Source of the DNA: Entonaema liquescens
Lineage: Eukaryota; Ascomycota; Sordariomycetes; Xylariales; Xylariaceae
Reading direction: 5' to 3'
Assembly (NCBI GenBank): GCA_902805475.1
Contig: CADCSX010000023.1
Coordinates: 4,092,001 to 4,156,000, forward strand
DNA: 64,000 nt
Within the stretch, counting starts at the first letter, position 1, and each line of letters starts with the position of its first letter. The position numbers and the translations under genes were made by a program. Positions 24,831-36,707 of this stretch are shown one piece after another. The notes under the pieces were generated by a model that was given only the letters and a program-made list of their open reading frames with translations, had not been told where the DNA came from and made no database searches.

Positions 24831-27800
24831 AACGAGAGATGTCGTAATGTTGTGTCGTACTATTTGCTAAGGAAGCTCTGGCAGCAGTAAGAAAAATATG
24901 AAATAATTCGCGATCCTATCGCTTGCAATTGCCTCGCCCGAGTGTGCAGAAAAAAGAAATAACTTGATTCAAAGGTATCGATCATGTAGTCGCCGAGTTG
25001 ATGAAGTTCTAGTAGGTAACAGAAATTCGCAAGGGATAGTATGTGGTCGGTGGTAGAGGTCGAGTTCGAAGAACGTATTGGAACGTATTTGCCTGTCCAA
25101 GAAAATTAAAAGCTTCGATATCGAAATAGGACTTTGAAAATTGTTTTAATTTGAATAATGTATGGAGAATGAAGGCGCTCAAGGGTCCAGGGCAAGAGGC
25201 GTCATCAGCGTTCGAGCATCCAAACGGCTTGAGCGTCTTAACCGGACGAGTTATGACCGGGTTTGTTAGGACTGTTCTGCAGTTGGCAGGTCAGCAGATC
25301 TAATAAAATCTGTACCAATATTTTCTTATTTTTGTTTTTATTTCTTGTTAGAGCACGAAGTTGCAAAAAGTTGCTCTATTCGGGCTTGTGTAGAGGATTA
25401 TCCTTGGCGGCGAGAAGTTGGAACAATAAAACTTCTTGGGAGAAGACAACAATAATAAACTGAATTAATAGGCCATTCGACAATGCTCAAGAGGTAGCCG
25501 GGGGTAATTAGAGATAAAGAAATTATACAATAACCTATTGTCCAGGTGATTAATAGGATTAAAGATCATGAAAGGAAGTGTAACGGTGATGAGGCTCACG
25601 ACAATACACTACCTAGGTTAAGGTCGTAGGAATTACACGTAGGAATTACATGTAGGAAGAAGAAGCAGAGAGACTACGCACTAATTTCTTCCCCGTACCA
25701 TACATAGCCCAGGTAAAGCTAGGTTTAATCTCTAACAAGGGAGACTCTTGCTTCATCTCCCCTGGTTCATTCTAAGAATGCTGCTAAGAATGCTGAATGC
25801 TGAACTTTGCATTATGAGCGGGTCATGTTCTGTTCTAAGGTTCTGCTAAGGTCCCCGTTTGGTCCCTTCGTGTCGGGATCCCCCCAAGCTAATGCATGTG
25901 TCTAAGGGGAACCTGCATATTGAAGGATTATCATTGCTGTAAGCGGTTAAGACCCGTTGAAGGTTCTGCCAGGAACAAGGGACAAGCTCTTACACCACAC
26001 TCTGCACACTTTAATAGGTTACGTAGCTGCGTAGGTAGTGTAGGTACGTACATAGGCATGTTAGCAGCTGGCAAGTAGGCTGATAGGTATTGAAGTATGG
26101 CCAATTAATCCCGGCTGCTAACCCTAGTTTAAGTCCTGTCCCATATTTTTCGGTTACAGCCCGCGTAAGCCGGGACTAGGTTCATAGTAAACCTGGCTTC
26201 CAAAATGCTGGGAAAGGCTACGATTGGTCGAAGTGAGATATTCGCACAGGGCTTTACAGGGTACTTTAAAAGCGATCGTTTCCGACAGTTACAGTGGGCA
26301 TGTTCATCTCTTTCCCACCCCTCTGCCCCTATGTGACGTCCGATACCATTGGATCATCACAGTTCGAAGCCCTTGGTGCCAAACGCCTCGCATTTGTTAG
26401 AACTAACGAAGACATGACATGTAAGTGTATCTATATGTGTATTTGTATGTAACACGTATGATATCCTAAACAAGGATGTTGAAAGGAGTATATTTATCAT
26501 CACCTTGGGACTGATGTCAGTACAATAAGAAAGTGGTAAAGGACTCCATTCCATTTCCCACGATGGCACGAGCCTTGGCCCTTGTTTATTATGTGCATAA
26601 TCTGTCCTGAAGCCACATAGAAATCCACAGAGAAATCCACAGAGAAATCCACTCGGCGGGACTCCAATTAACAAATGTCGTCATTAACTGGGGCAGATAA
26701 CTCGTCACCATCTCAGTGTCAGACATAAATGTGAGATACATGTTTACAATTGATTTATATCTCCTACTAGATATCTAAGCTAAGAAGATATAAACATTAG
26801 TTCCTTACTGGATCATAAGCATTTAATTTATTCACCTATTTTAACAACTTACAACGCCATGCGCAGAAATATATAATTTAAATAGTCATATTCGTTGCTA
26901 TCCATAAGCTGTTGAGAACTACGCGTTTACTTTTCAGTTTAAAACCCATAAGGGTAACAATATTAAGTCATATCCAAGTTGAAGAAAGAAACTCCGGATA
27001 TATGGATTTCTATCCTTTTTGTTCACTTGGGCTTTTACCTTCTATAACATACCGCCACCTACATCTATGATATATATTCAGCTTAAATACCCTGCTGAAA
27101 GGCACTGCAAGACTCATGGGAAGGAACAGGCAATATGCCAATCAAAAGGTATTTACCTACTTTAGGTACATCCTATTAGTGGTATATGCAGCATACCGAG
27201 ACCACGAAGTGCGTGCCAAACTATCGTGGATATTAGTATATCACAATCACCTAGTGTCAAGGCGGTATATCGTTGATTTGATGTCCAGCTGCATGGATTA
27301 ATATTGCTCTCTCATTAACTAGGCAAATGTTGAGATGGCCACCCCCCAAGCCATGCCGTATGCCATATCCATCATAGCTGGGTTTGGCTTAATCTCGGTT
27401 TAGCTAGACTGCTGGTTATGGATGCTCGGATATTTCATGTGATAAGCGAAGGGCGAAGTCCTGCAAAGAAGCTCATCTTTCAACTTTTACAGGTAGGCAA
27501 TGCGTCCCAAGTGAATAGTAAATTAAGAAACGAAACTGAGGGTTCCATTGAATAAGTGAAGTCGTAAGCCTATCATTGGATACTTTTGATCATCCCTTGA
27601 ATTTCCAATCCCCTTGAACCGCTCAATAAAAGCCGTATTCAAGATGGCAGGACTGCGTCTTACTGGTGTATGCTAGATTACATGCCTGAGGTTATGGTTA
27701 TTTTCACGGAAACCCTTTCATGCAAGCTCATCATATTGCCATAAAACTAGTCTTATATATACTGTTCCACCTCAATGCTCTAGTGACCCCATGTAATCCC

Positions 27801-28204
27801 TGTAGTTGTCTCCGGGCAATGCAAACGCCAGCTTTGCTTGTGTCTGCCTGTACACCATCTCGACACGGGCAGCGTCTCGCTTAGTTTTAGTAAACCCGTG
27901 TCAAGGGTAACAGAGCCGGTGAGCGGCGGGCATTGACTATCTAGCGTACCAATCAGAATTACTAACCTGCTGTGAATGGTCTATTTGTGCCTCTGTAGAG
28001 CATATATTGCTGGCCGAAGATATGGTGCAACCTAAGAAACGTCGATCGACTGCCGTAGTACAGCAGATGAAGGCCTACCAAACAAGACAGAACACAGTGG
28101 GATATCTCGTGGTGTTGACCGTTTTGTTTCGGGATGCTTAAGATGAACTTGATTGATCCTAACCACCTACGTAACGCCGTTTGCTATGCCAAGTAACCAG
28201 TATT
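24831..28204. other. Gene-free tract, 3.4 kb
   Basis: Lies upstream of the centrosomin-motif gene and downstream of yos9. It is moderately AT-rich with GTAGGTAC motifs (26029-26054) and a three-copy 12-bp tandem repeat at 26619-26652. No frame has a recognisable domain. Confidence 0.55.
26619..26652. repeat. 12-bp tandem repeat, three copies
   Basis: Unit AGAAATCCACAG repeated about three times without spacers. It would read as a GFLC repeat on the minus strand, but nothing around it supports a gene. Confidence 0.75.
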
Positions 28205-29844
28205 TCACAACTCCTCCTTGAAGAACTTCTCATCGCTACCTGCTTCTTTGCCTTCCTTGCCTTCCTTATCTTCCTTATCTTCCTTATCTTCCTTGCCTTC
28301 CTCGTCGCCACCGGACTTCTTAACCTCGTCGGTATCAACCACACTATGGATCTCTAGGGCGTTCCCCGGAGTTTCAACAACCTCGAGCTTCCAGCCCCTA
28401 TCTCCTGCTAGCTTTTGCAACTCTTTCCTTAGTTGCTCAACCATTTCTGGATTGAGATTTAGATTGGCCAATTCTTCATCAGTGAGAATCTCGACTTTAC
28501 TGCCTTCTTCTTTGCTGGCCCCTTTGGCCAACACCTCGACTAGAGGGGGAATGTTTGAGCTTCGAAAGTTACGCGGCGGAGCTAGTTGATGTGGTGCTTT
28601 GCCATCCTCTCCTCGCCCGAGCATCTGTCGGCCACCAACTACAATTCCACCAATAGTAATGGGAGCTCTCGCTTCCCCCTTAGCCTGGCCTACCATAGCT
28701 GACTGCGCCTCCAGCGTCTTTTGTGCATGCCAATCTGCCTCCTCTGCTTCCGACACGATAGTACGGCAGCTAATGATATTCGCTTTCTCTTCTTTGGGTG
28801 GCTGGAAAGCTACGTCCACACATAGACGAGGGGTATGGACTACCATAAGGTAGGCACATGTTGTTACCTCTTTGATCCAACCAATACGATCCTGAGTGCT
28901 GCCTGGACTGCAGTGGTATTGTATTTCGATCGTCCGTTCCCGGCCGGTCAAGTCACATATAGTACCGTCTGCCATTTTTTGAACTAAATATCGTTGATCG
29001 CCCTTGACCTGGAGTTCTGTATTTGGTGGTGCCGTAGTAGCAGGCTGTCCCTTATCACCCGCGGGTGCAGGTTGTCCACGACGGGAAGAGCGCGAAGAAG
29101 AATGCAGATCCGGAACTCTTCCAAGGACGTACTCTGCGGTATTAGGGTCTCTCATAGGAGGCCCGCTCTTGATACTGGCGGGAAGCGCATGGAACTGCAC
29201 AACGTCGCGACCATAGCAGAAACTATAACTCCACCAACCAGACATGTGGTATAGACAGTTACCGTCAAGGCCGTTGATAAGATCCCAGCCGTGAGCCGAG
29301 GCCCTTGCTAGTTCACGGGCTTCCTCGGCTTTGGCTAGCTCGGTGGCGGTCTTGTTAGGCGCGGGAGGAGCCTCAATAACTGGTATGGCGCATAGGTAAC
29401 GATGGGGAGGGGCGGTCATGACCTCGTATGACTCGGCGAGCTTTCGGTCGCTGTCGCCGATGCTATTACCAGCGTCGGATCCGTCTTTAGCGGGCTGTAT
29501 ATTGGATACGATATCAGTTTGGCCGGGTAAGTTGGCGTCATAATTGGTAGAAGAGGGGCTAGCTTTTTCAACTAAAGCCTGCGCATCGGTTTCTGATATA
29601 TATGACTCGGAGAAGACTACCTCAAACTGGCGATGGACGGGTTAGTTGGTTAGCTGTTGGAGGTACAGGTATATGTATAGGTATATATATATTTGGATAT
29701 ATTATTGAATATGGCTATGTGTATGGACAAATAACATACCTGAGGATATGCTAGAAGATCGTGGTGAATGCTGAATCCCGGCTGGCGAGCCTGGCTTAAC
29801 CCTAGCAAGCCGCTTAAAAAGAGTAATGCTTTCTGCCGGCACAT
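28205..29844 (-). CDS. yos9: Yos9/OS-9-like ER lectin (MRH domain), ERAD receptor
   Basis: Predicted 508-residue ER-lumenal lectin that recognises trimmed mannose glycans on misfolded proteins and passes them to the Hrd1 ubiquitin ligase. The model is complement(28205..29626, 29740..29844), with a 113-bp intron (GTATGT donor, GCCAG acceptor). Exon 1 supplies a signal peptide (MCRQKALLFLSGLLGLSQA); the junction gives AYPQFEVVFSESYIS, conserved in Yos9 proteins. The MRH domain begins at LINGLDGNCLYHMSGWWSYSFCYGR (about residue 151 on). It continues through the Gln-containing VVQFHALP segment, IEIQYHCSPG and the C-terminal cysteine block (TTCAYLMVVHTPRLCVDVAF). The tail is an acidic Lys/Glu/Asp repeat (KEDKEDKEDKEG) and ends in KEEL, which could act as a variant HDEL-type ER retrieval signal. 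Confidence 0.93.
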
Positions 29845-30273
29845 GATGCCGCTTCGTCTGGGGATATCTTACATGGACACGAATGGACGTAAATATAATT
29901 GTGAGTTTAAATTGAAGCTTTGTTGGTGTTTGGTGTTGGTGTTGATGTTGAAGATGCGCCGGCGGTTGCGCTTTCTGGTTACGTACATCGGAACATACCA
30001 GGTAATGACAAGGTGGCCGATGGAAGACGGCGTTATCTGATCCGGAAAGCCGATAAGGACTTTATCTCTACATGTACCATAGGTAGTAATCCGTACATTG
30101 GAGGAGACTTACTTGCTTACCTAATGTTAAGGAGGCGGTTACCTTATTTTAGCTTGTAAGACCCGATGATTTGCCGAGAAGCCCCGGGCTTCCCCACTAT
30201 TTGTTTTTTATGAAACAAGCCGGTCTCAAAAACTGGCACCTAGCCCAATAGCTAGTGGCCTGACATTAGGTAG

Positions 30274-30524
30274 CAGAACAGCGTCAAAAAAGATGCCCCA
30301 CTTTACCTTTTCAACTTTAATACCTTATTCTGATTTAAATAACTTTATCAAGTCTTATAATAATTTGATAAAACTTATGTATAATAATATTTAATCAATT
30401 TAGTTTAGTATAGATTTTTGAATAATTTTTTCCCTCTTATTTTGGCTGAGAAATAGGAGTGCAAAATGTGTAGGTACGCTTTTTGCTTGAATGAGGATGG
30501 GGCATCTTTTTTGACGCTGTTCTG
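30274..30524. mobile_element. MITE-like element with perfect 27-bp terminal inverted repeats
   Basis: The left end 30274-30300 (starting CAGAACAGCGTC) and the right end 30498-30524 are perfect reverse complements over 27 bases. They enclose about 197 bp of very AT-rich DNA with no coding capacity. The element is directly flanked on both sides by GGTAG (30269-30273 and 30525-30529), a possible 5-bp target-site duplication, although GGTAG-like words are common in this genome. Size, non-coding interior and terminal repeats are those of a miniature inverted-repeat transposable element. The superfamily is not assigned. Confidence 0.85.
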
Positions 30525-32020
30525 GGTAGGTACATGTATGTAGGTATGTAGATAAAAGTGTACAAAATGGCATTAGATGAAATTAGGTATTCACTGAGGT
30601 ACCATATGTAAATTTAAGTTTGTCCCTTCACTTGCATTAATCTATTAATTCTATTAATTCTATTCGAAGTAGACGTAAATTGTTAACTACCCTTTCCTCC
30701 CTCACCCCACGTAGTATCGCTTCTCTAGAACCCCTCCGAAATATATCCAGGCTAGGTAGTTATTACATTACCTTCTGTAACAGGACCCTCTTCTTGGTCA
30801 CCGAGCATGCCGCCGGTTTGCTCCGGATTTGTGGCCCACATCTATTCGGTCCATCCGCCAGTTCGCGGAGAACTGCCGGCAAGACACTTTTGATCGACAA
30901 TCTGCCACATAATAGCCCCTGGATTCCATCTGGATTGTTCTTACCCTCCACCACTACACATCACTACACATCACTGCATTCGTCACTAGATTCCTTCTGC
31001 GAGGAGGCAGTAAGCGCACGTATCCCACCACTACTAACGCCAGAGCCTATCCGTAAGCCATGGGCGGAGCTATCGACCTGTTAGGCACGTCACACTACGT
31101 GCTAGAGAGATCCAGGTAATAAGCACCGGAAGCACGATCTAATCTCCCGCATCACAGCTAAGCACGTTCTCGTCCTACTTCCTTACGTCAATCCCACAAT
31201 GATATCTTATCCGACGGATGACGATGATATGATACCCCCCCTTCCCTGGGCACACGGTTCTTATCGCATATGGGCTGAAGCACAAGGGATACGCTATTGT
31301 TAGACATCGTCGGAAGTCATATTGCAACGGATACCAAGCTGTTGAAAATTAATTGAACGAAGCAACCGTAGTGACGTTGTGTGTCGAGTATTAACACTTT
31401 ATCCCTGAGAACTGTATATGATATATCAACCTGGCGGACGAAAATAGTAAATTTGAAATCACCTATCTTACATCAAAGACACGCTTGCCGATTAAAATGT
31501 AAGTTGACGCCCCAACGTCATCATCCTTGACTTCTAATATCTTGTTGCGTTTGGATGAGCTCGGATGGGTTTGTTCATGGCGGCGGCTATGAACATATGC
31601 TGAGAGAGCGTACCGCCAGCTATGCATTCTCGCTGCCCGATTACATACGAGACATCGTTCTATGCATTGGAAGCATGGAAAGCATGTCCGTGCATGCATA
31701 GACGGGCGGTCAGCCGAATTAACAAGAACATGTGTGCACTACCATACCTGGGTAGTGTACTATGTAGCATCTATGTAGGATATCCCGCCGGCAGCCGCTC
31801 GTCTAAGAGTCTAAGACTAGATTGGATCTGCAAATCTGCAAATCTTCCAGTATTTCTGAACACCAAGTTTGAGCCGATATTAAGTCGAATAGGACGCACG
31901 TTTCTTCGTTATCCAATACCCGTTAGCGCTCGCTGTGTCTCATACATGAGTACAGCTGGCAAAGCTCCGTACCTCCAGGGCGACAACGTCTAGAGCCAGC
32001 AACGAGCTGCTACATAGTAG

Positions 32021-32068
32021 TAGTATTTGCATACCTACATTACATAGTAATGTATGTAGGTATTTGCA
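32021..32068. repeat. Imperfect palindrome
   Basis: TTTGCATACCTACATTAC is followed after about four bases by a near-complementary half, TAATGTATGTAGGTATTTGCA. It could form a hairpin; it may be part of a decayed element or simply GTAGGTA-rich DNA. Confidence 0.5.
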
Positions 32069-34497
32069 CCCAATCTTATTAATGCTTTCAATAATGTACG
32101 ATGTACGTACATGCTCTGACATGTCCTTGGGGCGCGGCCCACCGTCGGCCGCCAGGGATCTGGTCCGCCTAAAGAATCATCAGCCACTCAAAAGGTCGCG
32201 GGGATGGTCGCCTCACTCTCCAAAACCCACTTGATTCATCGAGACCCAATGAACACTGGATTCGTCGAAAACAAGGCAAACATTGGCAACTAGGATATGC
32301 AAGCTATTGCATGCATCTGTCCTCGACTCCTTGGACGGCGGGCACGAGGTTCTCCCTTGCAGACCGATGCGTGGTCCAGCTCTTCCTATCGTTGGATATT
32401 TCTTTTTTCCCGCCCGTGCTGCGCTTATGGGCGCCGGGGAAAAAAAGAGATGAGTGACTCTCGAGTGGACCTCAATAAGCAAGATTTCTCAAGCGAGAAA
32501 AGCGGCCATTCTATTCGTACATTAAGGAACAATACTAGTACTAGGTATGTATGAACAGGATGGAGTAGTACGCAGCACTCTACCACATACGGATATGTAC
32601 ACAGCTTACGCACGACCCGATAAGTCGATCCTATCGAAATGCAAGATGCAACCAGCGAGATTCTATCTCCCAGGTCTCTCTACCCCAGGTTGTACCTAAT
32701 ATATGGATTGTACCTCCTAATAGGTCTGAGTTATTCTCTATACTGCTCAATGTATGCAACCCCACGTTTTGGATGACGATGAGCAGAGAACGGATAAGGG
32801 AAACATGCATGAGCAAATGTGTGCGTGCGTGTGCGTGGCTTCAGCGAAACGAGAAAGATCCGGAAAGGCGTCCGAACACTTAGAGAGTCGATATTTTCGA
32901 TGATGTTTTTTTCTATCTTCACATTCGTCTGCGTCGTATGCAAAATTGCGGCAGCTTGTTCCCTCTATCCCTACTTATGCAACCAGGCCTTATTACATAG
33001 TATGAGGCCCGTCGGGCTCCCAGAGTTTACCAGTGCTTTGAGAGATGGGATTCACATTTCCTCCATAGTCCTAGCCAAGCCTAGTCCTAGCCCGTCTTTC
33101 ATCTGTTATCATCTACATAGTAGAGATCCAAGTGGACCGCCCATCCCCTCTATCAATACCAAATTCGACAACTCGTCATTACAGATTAAATGGAACTGAC
33201 AATGGCGCTACAATCTTAGCTAACTCGTTAGACGACTCATCTCGGCAAAGCTATCTATCCAACTAGCCGCTACTATGTATACACCTACTATGACACTTTT
33301 AGATTCCGATAATTCTCATTTAATTATAATCACATGTGCTAGTTACGGTAGCATGGCTCGGTAACATGTCATACACTGCTTACAGTACCCTACCTACGTG
33401 TTTCTTCAACACCAGACTCTCACCTGTTGCCTTGATGAATTTGCAGAAGCAGCCGCGTTGGGTGCAATATGTAATAGTAAAATGGTCGATCGCTGAATTG
33501 GCTGACTGCGTCACTCGGGCGAGGGGGGCCCCTTGTATGAGTGCTGGCAAAACTGACCTGTAAGATCCCGTAGCAGAGGTTCCAGCGTTGAACTCGCTCT
33601 GCATTTTGCAAGGTTACATCACATCAGACCGTAAGTACTTGCAGCTTGTGCGTACAGGTTATTTAGGTAGTTAGTTAGCCAGGCGTTGTCGTATTCTGCA
33701 GAACGACACGATCCGGATGGTGCAAGCTTACCATCGACCCTGTCAGCATGTCTCGAAAGGTTCAAGTCCAAAGTCCAAGTGGGCTTCTCTTGCAGCTAGA
33801 ATACTATGTACACAAGTCCTCCCAGCGAGCTAGCATCGACTGACGTCCATCTAATCCCTCTCTAATCCCCAAACACCTTGTCAAATCACACAAGTTCCTG
33901 GGACGCTAGCTTGTTTGGCATCCATTCAACGTTGCAAGGGTTTGGAGCCAAACCCGGCCAGGTTGCAAGGCCAAGAGTCGATCTAAGCCCGCGGGATCCT
34001 CGTAAATTAAATACCTACATACCGGTACATGCAGATTGGGCAAGCGTATCGTGGGAGAGCGGGCGAGGATTGTAGACCCGCTGCCGCGCATGGTCCCGAA
34101 GCCTCGTCTTGACTGACTGGTACATAATTAAGCAACGTCCATTTGGTTTTTTTTTTTTTTTTTTGGTCTCTGGGTATCCGAGTCTGTGTTTCGTCCTTCC
34201 TTTTCCCCATACTTTTCCCAGATCGGATTTCAGTCCGTCAATAGGTATTGTTCTCACCTGATAGATTGATAGATCTCGTGTCGACGAGATAAACATAGCA
34301 CCAGCCATCCTTGTTGGGTTTTCTCTCGTCGAGTGTCTACCCAGCGAGGCTGTTTGTCTTAGTGTGAAAAAGGGGGAGAAGTAAGAGTGAAGCGTTCTAG
34401 AAGGCGAATCTCCGCCTTATTTACAGCCTTCCTTTTGGCATCGTCGAATTATCCATCATCACTGACCAACCCCGCGTCCGAACCTGATCTTAGCACA

Positions 34498-36707
34498 ATG
34501 AGTCATTGCCCAAATCCAGACCTTGAGATCCAGAAGCTCCGGGCTTTGTTAGAGCAGAGGGATGCCGCACATCGGGAGGCGATGAGAAGTAAGGACGAGG
34601 ATCTTCGCAAAGCGAAGCGAGAAATATCACAGCTACAGAATTCTGTTTATCAATCGCAAATAACACAATCATCGAGCTCGAACGTACCTGATGCTTCTGC
34701 TGTTCATAATGAGTTTCAACTGTCGAGTACTGCTACGCCTGCCGCACCTTTCCATCAAGATGGCATGTCGAGAAGTAATACAGTTCCTCGCAGCAATGGT
34801 GTTCATGTGCATAATCGTTATGAAGGTGTTGCACGACAATCTGTAAGATCATTTCTGACCACGTCCTCATGTGTGACTGGTCAGCTCCATACTGACGAGT
34901 TCACTAGAACCGACATAGCAGTAATCCCCACGCCATCAAACGCGCCAGGACCATGTCTCAGCAATCACCAGTATCGCAAAGGATGGACCGCATCGGTTCA
35001 AACATGTCTACCCAGTCTGCTGGCCCCTTCACTGCCAACGTGCCGATATCTCCCCAATCACGGATACAAAACGGTGGTATGCATATGAGAACTGCTGGCA
35101 TGGCGGAGTACGTAGATAGGGACGAACCTATATCATCATACGCCCTCACACACTCGCAGTCTATGCGACCGTCTCAGTCGTCAAGGCATCGACATGATAT
35201 GCCTACTCTCACGGAGTCGGGGCCTATGACTGGTGTAATGCTCGACCCCGAAGTCTATTTTGCGCAGCACCCGTACCCCGAAGAACCGCCTCCTGCTGTA
35301 GAATCGTTTGGATCGTCTGTACCATCGCAGAACCAAGATGTCGATGTACCCCAGTTCAACATCACGAGCGTTTCTGTTTGCGGTTCGATGACTACTGCGC
35401 CCACATATGATACTGCGCCAATGACCCGAACGAATAGTTTATTCGATAATCAATCCGTGTCCGGTGGCGTGCAGATGATGAGTCTCGGGTCGCAGATGTC
35501 TCAGGGTGGCGAAGTATTCTATCACGAAGCCTCTCAACAGAACAACGGCAGTGGTGATAATTCCCCGCTGGGGAAGCGACCCTACTGTAGTGAGGACGCT
35601 CTTATCGCCGTGGGATCAAGCCTTGCTCCCCCATTCGCCCATCAATATGCTCCTTCAGCGCCTACTGACGCGTTTTTGGCGTCGGATATGGAAAGATCGG
35701 TGTCTAGTGCGAGCATGGCTAGCACTAGGTCAAGCTCATCTCTCAAGGTCCGGGCCAAGGATACTCTGAAGCAGCAATGCCAGCGGGCTTTAAATGCACC
35801 TTTGAAGCCCAAGCCAAGTACGGAGCAGGATACGTCGGAGTCGCAAGTCAGTGTTAAGAAAGATGGTAAGACGGCCATCGCAAAGACAAAATATGTACGA
35901 CCGAAGCAGCCGAAAGTCTATTGTGACCAATGCGATGAACACAAAGACGGATTTCGTGGCGAGCACGAGCTTCGTCGCCATAGGGACGCTAAACATCAAG
36001 CCACCGTCAAGAAATGGATATGCGTCGACCCCGTTGCCCATGGTCTCCCGATTGGCATACCAGCTGTTAATCCTCTGGGTAAGTGCAAGGCCTGCAAGGC
36101 ACAGAAGAAGTATGGCGCGTACTATAACGCCGCCGCGCATCTTCGCCGCACTCACTTCAAAGAGAAACCGTCGCGCCAGAAGAACAAGGGTAACGGCGGC
36201 AACCGCGGGGATGAAGACAAGCGCGGCGGGAAGGGCGGCGGCGATTGGCCTCCTATGAGCGAGTTGAAGAACTGGATGAAGGAGATTTGGGTGAGCAAGT
36301 ACGAGCAGGACGATGACGATGACGGCGACGAAGACATGGCGCACCAGGTTGTCGATATCGAGTCCGGGGGTATGGAATCATATCCTACCGACTTCAACAT
36401 GCCACACAAGGTATCCAACCATGATGCATTCGCTGAAGCAAACTATGGAAATCTAGTTGTCAATACCGATGTGGGATACATCAACGGGATGCCGCTGTCA
36501 TCTGCTGACTTCAACTTCAATAACGGTATATCGCCTGCTACCATGTCGCCCAATTTCGCCTCGGATCTTTCGACGATAACTCCTCAAGACCACATGAACC
36601 AATATAGTTCGGCGCTTTCATCGTCTGCAACAGTTACTCCGATGACAGCTTATCACGAGGTACCACATGTGGACGAGTTTGACTTCAATATGGTTTATCC
36701 TCAATAA
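34498..36707 (+). CDS. C2H2-type zinc finger regulator (DUF7896-like)
   Basis: Predicted 714-residue nuclear protein. The model is join(34498..34842, 34908..36707): the 65-bp intron has a GTAAGA donor, a TACTGAC branch site and a CACTAG acceptor, and corrects the frame change between the two open frames. Exon 1 starts at MSHCPNPDLEIQKLRALLEQRD and forms a short coiled coil. The middle is Ser/Gln/Met-rich and disordered. The zinc finger (VYCDQCDEHKDGFRGEHELRRH, Cys at about 454 and 457) is followed by VKKWICVDP and a second cysteine/histidine module with KCKACKAQKKYGAYYNAAAHLRRTHF. This two-part arrangement is what I recall for fungal DUF7896/C2H2 proteins. An acidic stretch (DDDDDGDED) and an Asn/Ser-rich tail follow. 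DNA binding is likely; targets are unknown. Confidence 0.85.

Larger units (their letters stand above)
29845..34497. other. Intergenic region between divergent genes, contains a MITE
   Basis: About 4.65 kb between yos9 (minus) and the DUF7896 zinc finger gene (plus). It contains the 251-bp inverted-repeat element at 30274-30524, an imperfect palindrome at 32021-32068 and a T19 tract at about 34146. The open frame 30680-31084 has only a TTG start and no internal ATG, so I do not call it. No other coding evidence. Confidence 0.6.

Noticed and set aside
26619..26652. CRISPR-like direct repeats
   Set aside because: The units are contiguous 12-mers with no spacers, in a fungal genome; a simple tandem repeat.
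30680..31084. 134-codon frame on the plus strand
   Set aside because: It begins at TTG and contains no ATG; no recognisable motif.
32819..33199. 126-codon frame on the plus strand
   Set aside because: It begins with GTG inside a GTGCGTGC-rich stretch; composition and lack of domain argue against a gene.
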